Positions 1 through 10,440 of a DNA stretch of 64,000 bases are shown piece after piece. Location of the stretch: assembly GCA_947623455.1 (NCBI GenBank), contig OX392527.1:52062401-52126400 (forward strand). The letters are read 5' to 3'. This DNA comes from Mimachlamys varia (taxonomy: Eukaryota > Mollusca > Bivalvia > Pectinida > Pectinidae). The notes under the pieces are model-generated. The model saw only the letters and a list, made by a program, of their open reading frames with translations. It was not told the origin of the DNA and ran no database searches. The position numbers and the translations under genes were made by a program. How positions within the stretch are numbered: position 1 is the stretch's first letter; each line of letters starts with the position of its first letter.

Positions 1-16
1 ATGAAACCGGGGCCTG
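1..16. mobile_element. Edge of a truncated MITE copy
   Basis: The first 16 bases of the window are identical to 2427-2442, the right terminal inverted repeat of the MITE at 2247-2441. The rest of this copy lies outside the window. The match is exact but short. Confidence 0.5.
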
Positions 17-1214
17 TTCTTCTACGTTTCGTATGGACGTGTGATTGTGATAAATCCTCATCTCCCTTGCCATCTTTACCGTTCTTGTGCCCTCCCACCT
101 AATCACAAAAAGACACTCCAATAACGTTAGGGTTCTTAAAATTATTAATTGAGTTTATAAAGCAGAACTGGTTCTAAACAGGAAACAGGGGTACCAAATT
201 TTTAATTGTTGTTTCGTTAGCTTGCTTCGAAAATTGCTCCTCTGTGAATAGGGACTACGGTGATATCCTTTAAAACTCCAATGCGCATTTCTTTCTTGCA
301 TGTCAAAGTGTCTCATTTGTTTACGTCAGAAAGACGTAAATAACCATTAGCCCGTTATCTACGATTAATGATTTAGTCGTTTTAGAAGTACATAACGCTA
401 CACTGATATGGAGCGAGGCTTTGTCTGCAGTAGATCCGAGTTGTTTTGTAAATAAGATATTGTTCTATCGACGAACCGAATGAATTTTCACACGTTGCAG
501 CTTGGAATCGACCAACGACTACTGTCCAAATCGAGAGCTGATGTGAACCAAGTTTGCGAACGGACAGCTTGAGACAAACAAGAACAGAAACCGTCATTTT
601 TTAACGCGCTGTAATAATTTGAATAATACCCTGTAACTTGGTCGTTTGGCGAGATTGGGAAGATATAACTTTTTTTATGACAATAAAAGAAATCTAGCAG
701 ATCTGATGCACAACGAATGACAAACGAAAACAAAATATTTCCATCTCTCCGTTCTTCAGCTAAGTAAACCTGACTGCGTATACATTAGCGTAACGCACTG
801 AAAAATGTCTCGGCGAATTGATTCCTGTTTTAAATATGGCACCCTTCACGCTTCAGAACAATAACTATTCGATGACAGTCATTGTTTTGTTCTTCCAACA
901 TCTTGAAACACATTTGGCACCCATTAAATCTAACCATGGAACACATAGATGCTGGTAAACGTCTTTTTTAGGGTAATACTTACACGTACAATGGCGGCTT
1001 CATGTTGCGTCGTTCGGCACAATTAGATCAATGTGTCATTGTGTGTACATAACGACCATCACCGTTTTAAGTGAAAAGGTATGTTCAAAATACTAGCAAT
1101 TTCCTTTCATAGCAATTGTGCTGAAAAGAAGACAAATGTTTTTGTCGACTTCGAAGTTTCTAAATTTACCAATATCTCGGTGTCAATTCACAAGAACTCT
1201 TTTGTCCTAGCAGC
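17..1214. other. Spacer, nothing recognised
   Basis: AT-rich DNA with only short, unconserved open frames on either strand. No repeat, RNA gene or protein motif was recognised. Confidence 0.5.
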
Positions 1215-1437
1215 CCGCTTCTAATGTTTTCTTCTTTGTTTAACATTTATACATTATTAATGAAGTCAATATTAGGATTGTACCCCATTTTGACTTTGTA
1301 TACGGTGTAGTATGTCCGATGTGACAACGAGCATATTTACTATGGAGAGCTAACACGCACCATAAAGTATGCCCATTGCAACCTGCGGGCATACTACCGT
1401 ATATACAGTCAAAATGAAGTGCAGTGTACAATCCTTT
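1215..1437. mobile_element. Degenerate foldback MITE, copy 1
   Basis: The arms at about 1274-1340 and 1365-1435 are imperfect inverted repeats of each other, starting AGGATTGTACCCC and ending TGTACAATCCT. The core motif CATTTTGACT plus a GTATACGG-type block recurs in inverted form. The element, with a further 55 bp on its left, matches the reverse complement of 24123-24345, so the two are copies of one family. This copy is clearly older, since its arms carry many mismatches and small indels. It has no coding capacity, so it would be a non-autonomous DNA element. Confidence 0.7.
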
Positions 1438-2246
1438 AGAAAACAATTCACATTCGAGAACTGTACGCATTGCCAAAAACTCAATTTAATAACTATAGAA
1501 ATTAGTTTGCCCTGACTCCATGACAAATATTTTCGAACCAGATGCAAACACTATAAACATGTTCATAGGGAGTGATTTCTTCAGATTCACGATTGAGATA
1601 AAAACAGCCAATTATAAAATAGAGGAAAACACTCATTTTAAGGGGTTTAATGGAAATTTTAAAAAATAATATTACATCAAATAATCAAAAAGGAGGAATT
1701 CCTCCTTTTGGAGGAGTTTTTTTTTTTTATCACAGTTTCTTATTGTTTTTCATGCCAACAAATTGCTTGTAAATGATATATGGTAGGGAAGTAACAAGAG
1801 CCAAAAGTTTTGAAATAAATCTATTTGAAGTTAATCACAAATCCATGATACTCTAGGAGGTTCTGTGATCTGATTAAAGCTAAAATAAATGTATCGTGAG
1901 GTACACTTATCACTAGCCACGAGGTCCCAATAAAATTAAAATTAGTTTTGTTAAGAAGGTTTAAGACCTTTCTTCAGTCTAAGAAGTTCATCCGAGAGAT
2001 TATAAAATCTCGATAAAAGATGTCTTCGGTCTCCTTCAACGGCAGTGACATTTCACTGGATCTTTTATGGTTGTTTTTTGTTTTGTTTTGGAATGCCTTA
2101 GATGATTTATATTACGCTGTGAGTATTTTATTCTCAAGAGAAGACAATCAGGTTGAATGTATAAAGTTGTGTCCCCGGTTTTCCGTGGTCGTATATCAAA
2201 TGTACCTTCCAATCCCCCTCTCCCCAACAAGGAAAGGATATTTGCC
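1438..2246. other. Spacer with one short perfect palindrome
   Basis: No gene seen. At 1688-1709 there is a 22 bp perfect palindrome centred on AGGAGGAATTCCTCCT, followed by a T-run. It could be a local hairpin, but nothing ties it to a known element. Confidence 0.5.
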
Positions 2247-2441
2247 TGGTCCTGTTTTCATCAATGTTCCTTAACTTAAGGAAACTCCTTAATTTAAAAA
2301 TCTCCTTTGGAAAGCATTTCAGAAGTTAAGGAGGACATCCTTAGTAGAGGAACTTTCCTTACATTCTGTAATGCTTTCCTATGGAATATTTCAAGTTAAA
2401 GAATTTCTTTAAGTTAAGGAACGTTGATGAAACCGGGGCCT
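2247..2441. mobile_element. MITE with GGCCCCGGTTTCATCAA-type ends
   Basis: A roughly 195 bp element with inverted terminal arms of about 45 bp. The left arm (from 2248) reads GGTCCTGTTTTCATCAATG, and the right arm read backwards from 2440 is GGCCCCGGTTTCATCAACG. Both continue into TTCCTTAACTTAA. There is no ORF and no clear target duplication. A second copy's right end forms the first 16 bases of the window. Confidence 0.7.
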
Positions 2442-4794
2442 GGGCTCGGTATGAAATTAAGTAGTAAACTAACAGGATGCTGGTGAAATCGAACTTATTC
2501 TTTCGTTGTATGATGAAGCTAATTCAGAACGATACATAACAAATGGAAGTGATGTACTTAATTTCGACGTACGTACGCCCTGCTAAATACAGTTATACAA
2601 TGTTTCTAACATATCGTATGGCGGTTGATTAATACAAATTGTCGCCACACACAAGCGTTTTATTGATAATATACACTGACATATTGCCAGTAATCATGTA
2701 CTTTGCTTAGGAGCAAAGTGTAATCACATAATCGTTGATATTCTCGGCTCGCCATTAGTGTAACGGTCCCGTCTAGACACGACTTGCCTGATGGATATGT
2801 GCTTTAGATTAGGTTACAAAAAAAGTAGTTCCTGGCTCATCAATACATTGACAAGTAAACAAGCTTGGCTAGATAGTCGGGAACAACCGTTTCCGGTTTC
2901 CCTATCTTATCAATAACAGGAAATAGATGGTATATTCTTAACAAAAGTAACAAACGTCCGGTAATTGGATTGCAAACACTTTCAATAGTTATAATGCATT
3001 TCCCAAATAACGACCACTGAGTCTTTTTTGGTTGTTTGCACAAAATTTCGTCATTTCGAAAGCTTTTTTTCCGAGGATATATAGTACCATGATGTCTTTT
3101 GCAGCTCCATTCTTTAAACGTTCTACGCAATTTAACAACCTGGCACCAATTGCGGTAATAAAATCATCGAAAAGTTTGAAAAAAACAATTGGAGAAATAT
3201 GAAACAAATAAAAGGTCTTTGAAAAAGCATAACACATTGCAGGGCTAAAGCGAAGATTGCAAAACACAAAATGCACATGTTAACGTGAAAGACAATATGA
3301 ATCACTTTTGGAGGTATATTCTCAGCACAATGACTTCCCTATAAATTTTGTTGCTATCATGTTGTTAACTTTTTCTAAAACACCAATCGCTGGCCAGAGA
3401 TACGATGGTTTAACGAGACCAGAATCATGTAGACAGGTGTGACATGAAATAAGGGACGTTTTATCTGGTTTAACTTGGGTCTGCACGCTCATGACCGACT
3501 GCCTAGTGAAAAAACATCACTCATTGCTTGTCAACTGACAATTAAAGCGTATTTTTATTATAGTGGCGGTAGTACACAAAACTACATCATGCAACGTTTG
3601 GCCTCATTACAGAAAATGGAAAACTGGACGGACAATACCATACCAAATCACGTCCTGTCAAAAACGGTCATATCATAAGCTGATAAATTCAATTAACTTG
3701 TATTGACGGTCAGTGAATTATCTTTCGCTATAAGCCTATAATCGATTCATTAATGCGGATATTTTCCCAGACAGTTCCTTCCCAGAGGTACACTTCTTCC
3801 GCACTTCATTCCAAAAATGACAATGTGTTGTATTTATAGATAATGTATTTGTGAGAAGGCGTCGATAAGTTGCCATAACGAGTGCCTAATCCCTTGTCAA
3901 CTTTTGATGATAAATATTTTTTAACAAAATTTATAGATAAATCCATTAATATTCTTACTGAATAATTTTATAAATCGACCTGACAATTTTATAAGTAATT
4001 TGTATTGAGAGTATTATTTGTGTAAAGGCTTAATTGTCGGAAACTCTGTACATTGCAATAGATAACCCTCCTCCTATCTCTCAAACTGAAAGAAAAAAGA
4101 AAATGAAAACATATAACATACATAGACAAAATTTGCTAATATTATAATTACTTTGACTTACATAGGAAGGTGAGACACATTTAAGTGTTTTACATGTATT
4201 TTGTAATCTACATCCCCTTCTTATATCAGCAAACAATAATTGCTTTATAAATAGAATAAGAATGGACTGGTTAATTAAAAATACGGATATTTTTGAAAGG
4301 CGTAACAAATGCTAGCATTTATAAACATACATTGTAATTCTTGATCATAATATAGAGCCATTAAAACCACTGTTCCTGTCTAAAGCAATGGACAATCCAG
4401 AAAATGCCCTTCACTTGTTTTAGTCAATTAGGAAGTACTACATCTCACGACCAGCATTAACTCTATTAGTGCGTAATGTTTGTAGCCAACTCACGGCTAT
4501 ATCTGTCCTGTTGACGTAAATTGTATGCTTCAATACAAAGGTCATTGGACACTAGTCATTTGCCACTCTTCTAAGCGTTTTATTCTTTTTGGAAAGGTGA
4601 AAATGTCCAAAGGTTACCTGCCGCCTTGAACTATACAAAGAAGATATGGTACAAAGCCCCCGAGGTAAAGTTTATAAGATGCTTTTGTATTCTCACGTCA
4701 GCACTTAATTTATTTTACATTGCGTGGTATTCAAAAGGTCGAAAACACTTAAGATAATCTGGTTTGGATTGATGGTTTTAACGACTTCTATACA
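2442..4794. other. Spacer, nothing recognised
   Basis: No coding motif, repeat or RNA structure that I can support. The open frames of 60-96 codons overlap each other in conflicting frames and show no recognisable domain. Confidence 0.5.
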
Positions 4795-4985
4795 GCTTGA
4801 AGGTCGACTTCCCGGTGTATGCTATGTGAGTATGTGATAAGTGCGTGAGTATTTGGGAGATTGCGGTTTGTTCGTGTAAACAACCTTGCGATAGTCCGGA
4901 TCTTTTGCCGATTTAAAGTGCTACCGCACTGAAATATACTGCAGAAAGCTCCCAACAGAACATCCCATCCAGGAGGCTACTCTTT
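4795..4985 (-). mobile_element. SINE family S1 fragment
   Basis: The block near 4895-4945 (GTCCGGATCTTTTGCCGATT then AAAGTGCTACCGCACTGAA) is the reverse complement of the tail region of the fuller copy at 40255-40515. It also matches the copy at 22345-22612. The tRNA-like head is missing or unrecognisable here, so this is a truncated relic. Confidence 0.65.
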
Positions 4986-5128
4986 ATTATATCTAAATGT
5001 AGTGTCAGAGCCCTTGCAGAAATCCTTAGGAGACGTAGAAACTTAATTTAACATTAACCGATTTTAGTATGTTTAATGTGTATTAGGACTGTTTTTATAG
5101 AAACAATGAATTTATATCAGATTTAGAT

Positions 5129-5375
5129 ACTGTAAAAGACTATATTTTCTCGAGTGAATATTTTCGCTTAGTCAGCTTTCAAACTGTTCGCGGTTTGGAA
5201 ATGTTCGCGCTGTCAATCACCCTGGTTTGCACTGTGTATCTATACTACGATTATAAATTGCCTAGCTTGAGTGGTTTTAAAATTGTATTGTGTTCGCATG
5301 TGGATATATTCGCGGAGATGTAACGAAAGCGAAATAAGCGATAATCCACATCGCGAACAATTCCACTTTTACAGT
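5129..5375. mobile_element. MITE with ACTGTAAAAG termini
   Basis: Perfect 10 bp terminal inverted repeats, ACTGTAAAAG at 5129-5138 and CTTTTACAGT at 5366-5375, bound a 247 bp stretch. It contains several TTCGCG/CGCGAA motifs in opposing orientation. There is no coding capacity. The ends resemble a MITE type I associate with bivalves. The superfamily is not determined and no target duplication is obvious. Confidence 0.6.
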
Positions 5376-8300
5376 CAGTACTGTTGATTTACTTATGTCC
5401 ATATACTTAAGCATTCTCTCTACTCTATTTGGGTGACTTCCTTCATTTTGATATTGTATCTGTTTACAATTGATTATTAAATATATAAATGTATGAAGGC
5501 GAGACTTTAATTAAATATCAGTATCTATTAGCTGACCAGTCCTCACTGGACACGAAGGATAAACTGACATAGTTCTACACAAACGACCTAATTTCCTAAT
5601 TCCCTAACTTAATTACTTATCGTCAGACAGACAAGTGGTCACGCGGAATTCATTTGGCCCTGAAAAAAATCGCGATTCAGCCGATATCAAAACGTTAATT
5701 ATTGTATGTATACAGGCTCACCATTTAGCGCACTTTCATGTGTCTGATGAAAATACCCCTATTACAACGCTTCATTTATAACTAAAACCTTATAATTTGG
5801 AGTATCGGATTTTTTTCTAGGTTAAGAGTTCCACAAACGCCGGTGATCGATCAGCGACTGTTTGGCACATTTCTATGGAAGTGTTACAGACTGCATTCTC
5901 TGAAATTCTATTTATAGCAAGATATTCTCTTTGACGGTACAATGAACAATCCTTTACTTATTTGAGGACATGGACCGTTAGCCGAACGGAACTGTCGGGC
6001 GAACCGACGGCCAACGTTCGCAAACACCCTTTGATGTAGGTTGCGTGGTACGAGCTGAGGAATCGAGTAAGTTACCTCCTTTCCTGTTGATTAACTTAAA
6101 CAAGGGCCCATATACTTTCTCTATCGCTCATGTTACCCGCATTACATTTGACAAGCCAGTTGTCAGAAAATGGTTTGTTTGCAAAACCTAACTATTGTGG
6201 CTAATGAGAAAATATATGGTGTTCGCCAAGGAGCCCCGATTATACTAAAGTGTGGTTCTAAACATAGTATTGTCATATAAAATTTAATACGAAATTGGCA
6301 ATTTGAAAATATTTTTGAATGTCACAATAGAAAATAATTAAATATTTTACATAATAATTTTTTGTTGAAGTTTTATTTTACAAAATTTGATTTATTTCAC
6401 AAAACATTTTCTAAGGCTTTAGCGTGAATTGACTTGTTTACAGATTTATCAATATCCATCAAATACAAAACAATCTTTATTTTTCATTTTTTTAAGCTTA
6501 ACTAATAATGAATATAGACAAACATTGATCTCCCTGGAATTCCATAATGAACTATTCCAACCTATGATTTGGAGGAGTTCAAAATGTAACTACAGGGATG
6601 AACGAGTGTATAGAGTGTATACGCATAGAAAAGTGGGTGACCGAGCTCACTGCGCATAAACCTGTTGTCAAAATACACTGTGGATACGTAACTGTTATTG
6701 AAAACCATTCCTTACCGAAATGGTCTCCTATTCATTGCAATGTGAAAAGAAAGCAAATTGAGTAAAATCGATTACTAATTGGACCTTACCCATTTAAATT
6801 CGCCTGATTCATCCACTGGACATGTCGGCACTATCCCTAGCAAAGAAAATACACAGAATGAGCCCAGAATTTACGTCCACACTTAAACCGGAAGTGGAGT
6901 TTTATCTAACTGCGGGGGACATTTAGAAAGATATTATTGAGCATCAATGATACAAATAACTACTCCTCTTAATTAATCTCCATGGAATTGAATGTCGTTG
7001 CCATTGGAAGCTGTACCACATTGATAGGTAATTAATGCTCGCATGATGACGAAGCCTGGCTATTAACCCTGTATTACAAATAAAACCTATAATTATGTAA
7101 CTATTTGTCCGGAAATAAACACGTCCAAATCTCATTTAGAAAAAAAGGGCTTTGACCCGTGTTTTCTTGCCCAGAGGTCTGGTCTATATCAATACCTTGT
7201 ACACCATCAACTTGCCAATTTCAGCGTTATGTCGAGGACAAATTGATTTGAGTATGTCTACTGATCAGCTGAGCTAGAAGGCTTTTGTACTTTAACTGTC
7301 CGTTTTATCCTCTGAACAGATACACGATGCCATTTGCAACTCGTCAATAAAACAAAAAATGTTGTGCAATGATTCAAATGATTTAGGTGGCTAACAGAAA
7401 ACAAGCGCCAATGTGGTCTTTACTTTTGTTATTGCCAGCACAACCTTTGGACGCTGGTCATATAATATTGATGACAAATACACATTGCCAATTGGCTGAT
7501 TCATCCTGATCTTTCAATTTATCAACCACCAATTTTACAGGAATACCACATATAAAAGGATGTCATCACCTAATGAGAACTAACCTTTTAACTTTAATTC
7601 AAAACATGCAAATCAAATAGTAAAGTAAAGAAACAAATCAGGAATAAAAAGAAACTACAATTTAGACTGACCAAGCACGATCCTGTTTCCAACAATGGTT
7701 GTTAAACGTACGTACTCTTTACGCCTACTTGGTGAAATTAGAAACCTTATTAGAACCTAACAGACCACTATGCAAAGGCCGTCGAGGTCGCATTACTATT
7801 AAACCCCTTTTTCCAATAAACAGAAATTTGATCATTATTCCGTGGATAGCGGATAGTAATTTATATTTTATTGTTGTATGAAGACTTCTATATGGTTAAA
7901 GGTTTATATATAGGGCTGTCATATACAAGGCCGTTAAACCACAAACAAACACAAGCGGATAAAGCAAGTTCACAGAAAGGACAAATAAGGTCATTACACC
8001 GATATCAAATTCAAGAAATTCCTATTAAATACATGAAAAGAAAACTACTATTTAATTTCACATTCCTTCATAGAAAAAATAAACTAAATGTATGCAGATA
8101 ACGGGGTTGGCAAGATTAGGGGCATTGCAATTTTCTTCTTAATGAGGATTTTGCAACAAAAATGTATATTTCTTATTAACAGACATGAAATAGGCATACG
8201 CCCTATACATATATCGTTTCAAAGAGAACATGCTTTGTTCGATATTTCTTAACACATCTATACTTTGTCAGGAAATCAATATCGTCAAGCCAAATTGTAA

Positions 8301-8717
8301 AAATATTCATCCAAAATTCTTTGTCTCTTTCTTAAAATCGTTTCATAAAAAGGGGATTAAGGTCAACAATATTTGCGTGTGGTGTTCGTTTCATGTGATA
8401 TTAACACAACCTGAATAGATGCACGCTGATACACTTATCTGTTGCCGTTGTCCGTTAGATTTTTCTATACAAGTATTGCTTCTTTTTTGTTAAAGGCGCT
8501 ATTGTAAGTATCTACTGGTGGGAATAAATTGATAGCGCCTGAACCAATTGTAAAGATATGTCAGCTCAGTACAGTAGTAGGGTGTATTGGTTAGTTCTCA
8601 TTCCGAGATTTTCTGAATTCTAACATGACACGGAGTGAACGTTTATGAATATACTTATTAATTAGCATGCATACATGTTGTGATTGAGAATGGCACTTTG
8701 AGGCGTAACATTTGCTT
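5376..8717. other. Spacer, nothing recognised
   Basis: AT-rich sequence with isolated open frames shorter than 80 codons. No domain, splice-consistent exon chain, repeat or RNA gene was identified. Confidence 0.5.
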
Positions 8718-8718
8718 T

Positions 8719-8811
8719 GACACAACCCAGATATTCATGGCGGGTGTCGTTAATGAAGCAGAATGCGCTTAAACATCCGGAACACCTGGTGTTGCTCTCT
8801 TGTGCCTTTTC
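8719..8811 (+). mobile_element. RT-tail family, short tail fragment
   Basis: The segment ATGGCGGGTGTCGT, AATGAAGCAGAA and TCCGGAACACCTGGT matches the 3' tail of the RT-tail family copy at 59820-59900. Only about 90 bp survive and the internal frame is broken by a stop. Confidence 0.7.
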
Positions 8812-8879
8812 AATTGTTTCCTGATGTTTTTATCGTTTTCTAAATCGAGAACTGATCTGTGAAACGTGGGATAAAGAAT

Positions 8880-9190
8880 CGTTCACCCCATTGGGGATGA
8901 GGCAGGGGGATCTCCACCCGAGGGGTAAGATCTTCTGTCTCACTCCCAAGGAGGTGAATAATGATTATTTTTCTCTTACCCTGGTAAACCTCGTGTATAT
9001 CTTATATTGGCCTTACATCAATGCAAGAAAATGTTAATATGATGTGATTGAGGTGTCGACGTGACGTCATTGTATTGTTGCCGTGACATCAGCGTATTGT
9101 TGTTACGACGTCATACAATTGTTGTGAACGTGCAAAAAGCTTGTCTCAACCTAGGGTAAGATAAGAAAATCTCACACCGGTAAAAGTGTG
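8880..9190. repeat. Inverted and tandem motif block
   Basis: TTCTCTTACCCTGGTAAAC near 8970-8990 is mirrored by CCTAGGGTAAGATAAGAAAA near 9150-9170, giving arms of about 20 bp around a 160 bp centre. Inside, at about 9058-9126, a GACGTCAT..GTATTGTTG motif recurs about three times with a period near 27 bp. It may be an old MITE, but the family is unknown to me. Confidence 0.4.
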
Positions 9191-9540
9191 GATATCCCTG
9201 TCTAGGGTAAAAAGCATAACAAACATATGTTTACCTGACTCAAGTGTACTAAATACGGTAGCTGTTAATAATGACCCAATAGTGCTCACCAGTTAATACC
9301 CAATCTATTGTATTTTATCTATATAGCACAAATCAAAGGCTCACACTGAATAACGCTATAACCCTACGTACCCCGTCTGAAAGAAATGTCGGCAGCAGTA
9401 TTGTCCATTATTATGTCAAAATGTCATAGCACAGTTTGCTCTTGTCTCTTTATGTTGCATTTAGTTTGAAGATGACGTAACACACACACATGCTGCACCT
9501 CTTAAATTTAGTAATAGATACAGTATGCCGAATTTAACTT
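9191..9540. other. Spacer next to the ribozyme motif
   Basis: No coding or repeat motif recognised. If the hammerhead at 9541-9582 belongs to a transposon, this stretch would lie 3' of the cleavage site on the minus strand and could be part of that element. Confidence 0.4.
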
Positions 9541-9582
9541 CACCATACAGCTGTTTCGTCCTCCTAGGACTCTTCAGTGATG
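9541..9582 (-). ncRNA. Hammerhead ribozyme, type I, short stem III
   Basis: Read on the minus strand from 9582: stem I 5' strand CATCA, core CTGAAGA (fits the invariant C-U-G-A-N-G-A), stem II GTCCT/AGGAC closed by a 3-nt loop AGG, core GAAA, stem III ACA/TGT around GC, cleavage triplet GTA, and stem I 3' strand TGGTG. CATCA and TGGTG pair over 5 bp, including one G-U wobble. Every conserved catalytic nucleotide is present. Cleavage would fall after the A at 9546. The ACAGCTGT stem III is self-complementary, as in retroelement-borne hammerheads (Penelope-like elements, animal retrozymes), which are known to work as dimers. No long outer part of stem I is evident, so activity is not assured. 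Confidence 0.75.
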
Positions 9583-10161
9583 CTAGGGGCCAAAAGGTTG
9601 AAATCCAAAATATCTAAACTGTCACAGTCCCAACCATATTTTGTATAAATTCCAGTATATTTGTCAGTATCAACTTCATGTTCTATAAATTCAGTACATA
9701 TTCAGTCTATAGTTGATATATGATCTTGTTTTACTTTGTATAAGCAATTTTATATTTATTTATTATATTTGTAATAATTACGGACTCTCCGGATCCGAGT
9801 TCAATGTAGGTAAATTAGTAGGACCGGACATTTGTACTTGTAAACATTTAGCTTAGCGGTGTTATAACGTAGCAGTGTACAGCGGCTTGCAATGGGTTTT
9901 CCAAGCGCAAAATACAGTTTGCGGTAAGTTCAATAGCATTTCTTTATCCCATTGGTATGTTATATTGGTTTATATGCCCTGAAATCTGTTGCGTTTGTAT
10001 TTGAAGCGTATACTGTACATGCTTCTTCTGCTTCTGCTCCTGCCAAATAATGTCCACAATCACCGTGTTGATTATATTGACATTTTTGAGGAATGCGCAT
10101 GTTTTACTAATATGCGTTAGTGTTAATTAAAAAGGTTAAAAACAGGATAAAACATTTATGA
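9583..10161. other. Probable retroelement 3' region, unresolved
   Basis: This stretch lies between the hammerhead and the stop codon of the non-LTR element, both on the minus strand. 9583-9640 looks like the conserved flank of the ribozyme repeat. The rest is AT-rich with no poly(A) or terminal motif that would fix the 3' end of the retrotransposon. Confidence 0.35.
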
Positions 10162-10440
10162 TTAAGCCAGTGATGTGGACAACCTGGATTTAAAGGTATC
10201 CAGGTTGTCAGAGGTGACAACATCGACTGGTAGGAAGTTCCATTCCCTGATGGTACGTGGATAAAATGAGAACTTCCTATAGTCGCTACTGCTGGGTGGA
10301 ATTTGGTAGGACATAAAGTGGGCATTTCTTGATGTTCTAGATGATGGTACAAGTGTGTCTGTGTTGGTAGTCACTAGTTGGTTATGAATTTTGTAAAACA
10401 TACAGAGTCTTGCCTGTTGACGTCTGGCTTACAAAGAAGT
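10162..10440 (-). pseudogene. Broken C-terminus of the non-LTR reverse transcriptase
   Basis: This continues the reading frame of 10441-12603 without any shift, but past two stop codons: TGA at 10441-10443 (where relatives have Trp) and TAA five codons further on (probably from Glu). After these the frame encodes the typical C-terminal end of jockey/CR1-type proteins, including ARLCMFYKI and, later, YPRTIREWNFLP and FKSRLS. The two stops mean this copy cannot make its full protein. The homology to family C-termini is from recognition of motifs, not from an alignment. Confidence 0.8.
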
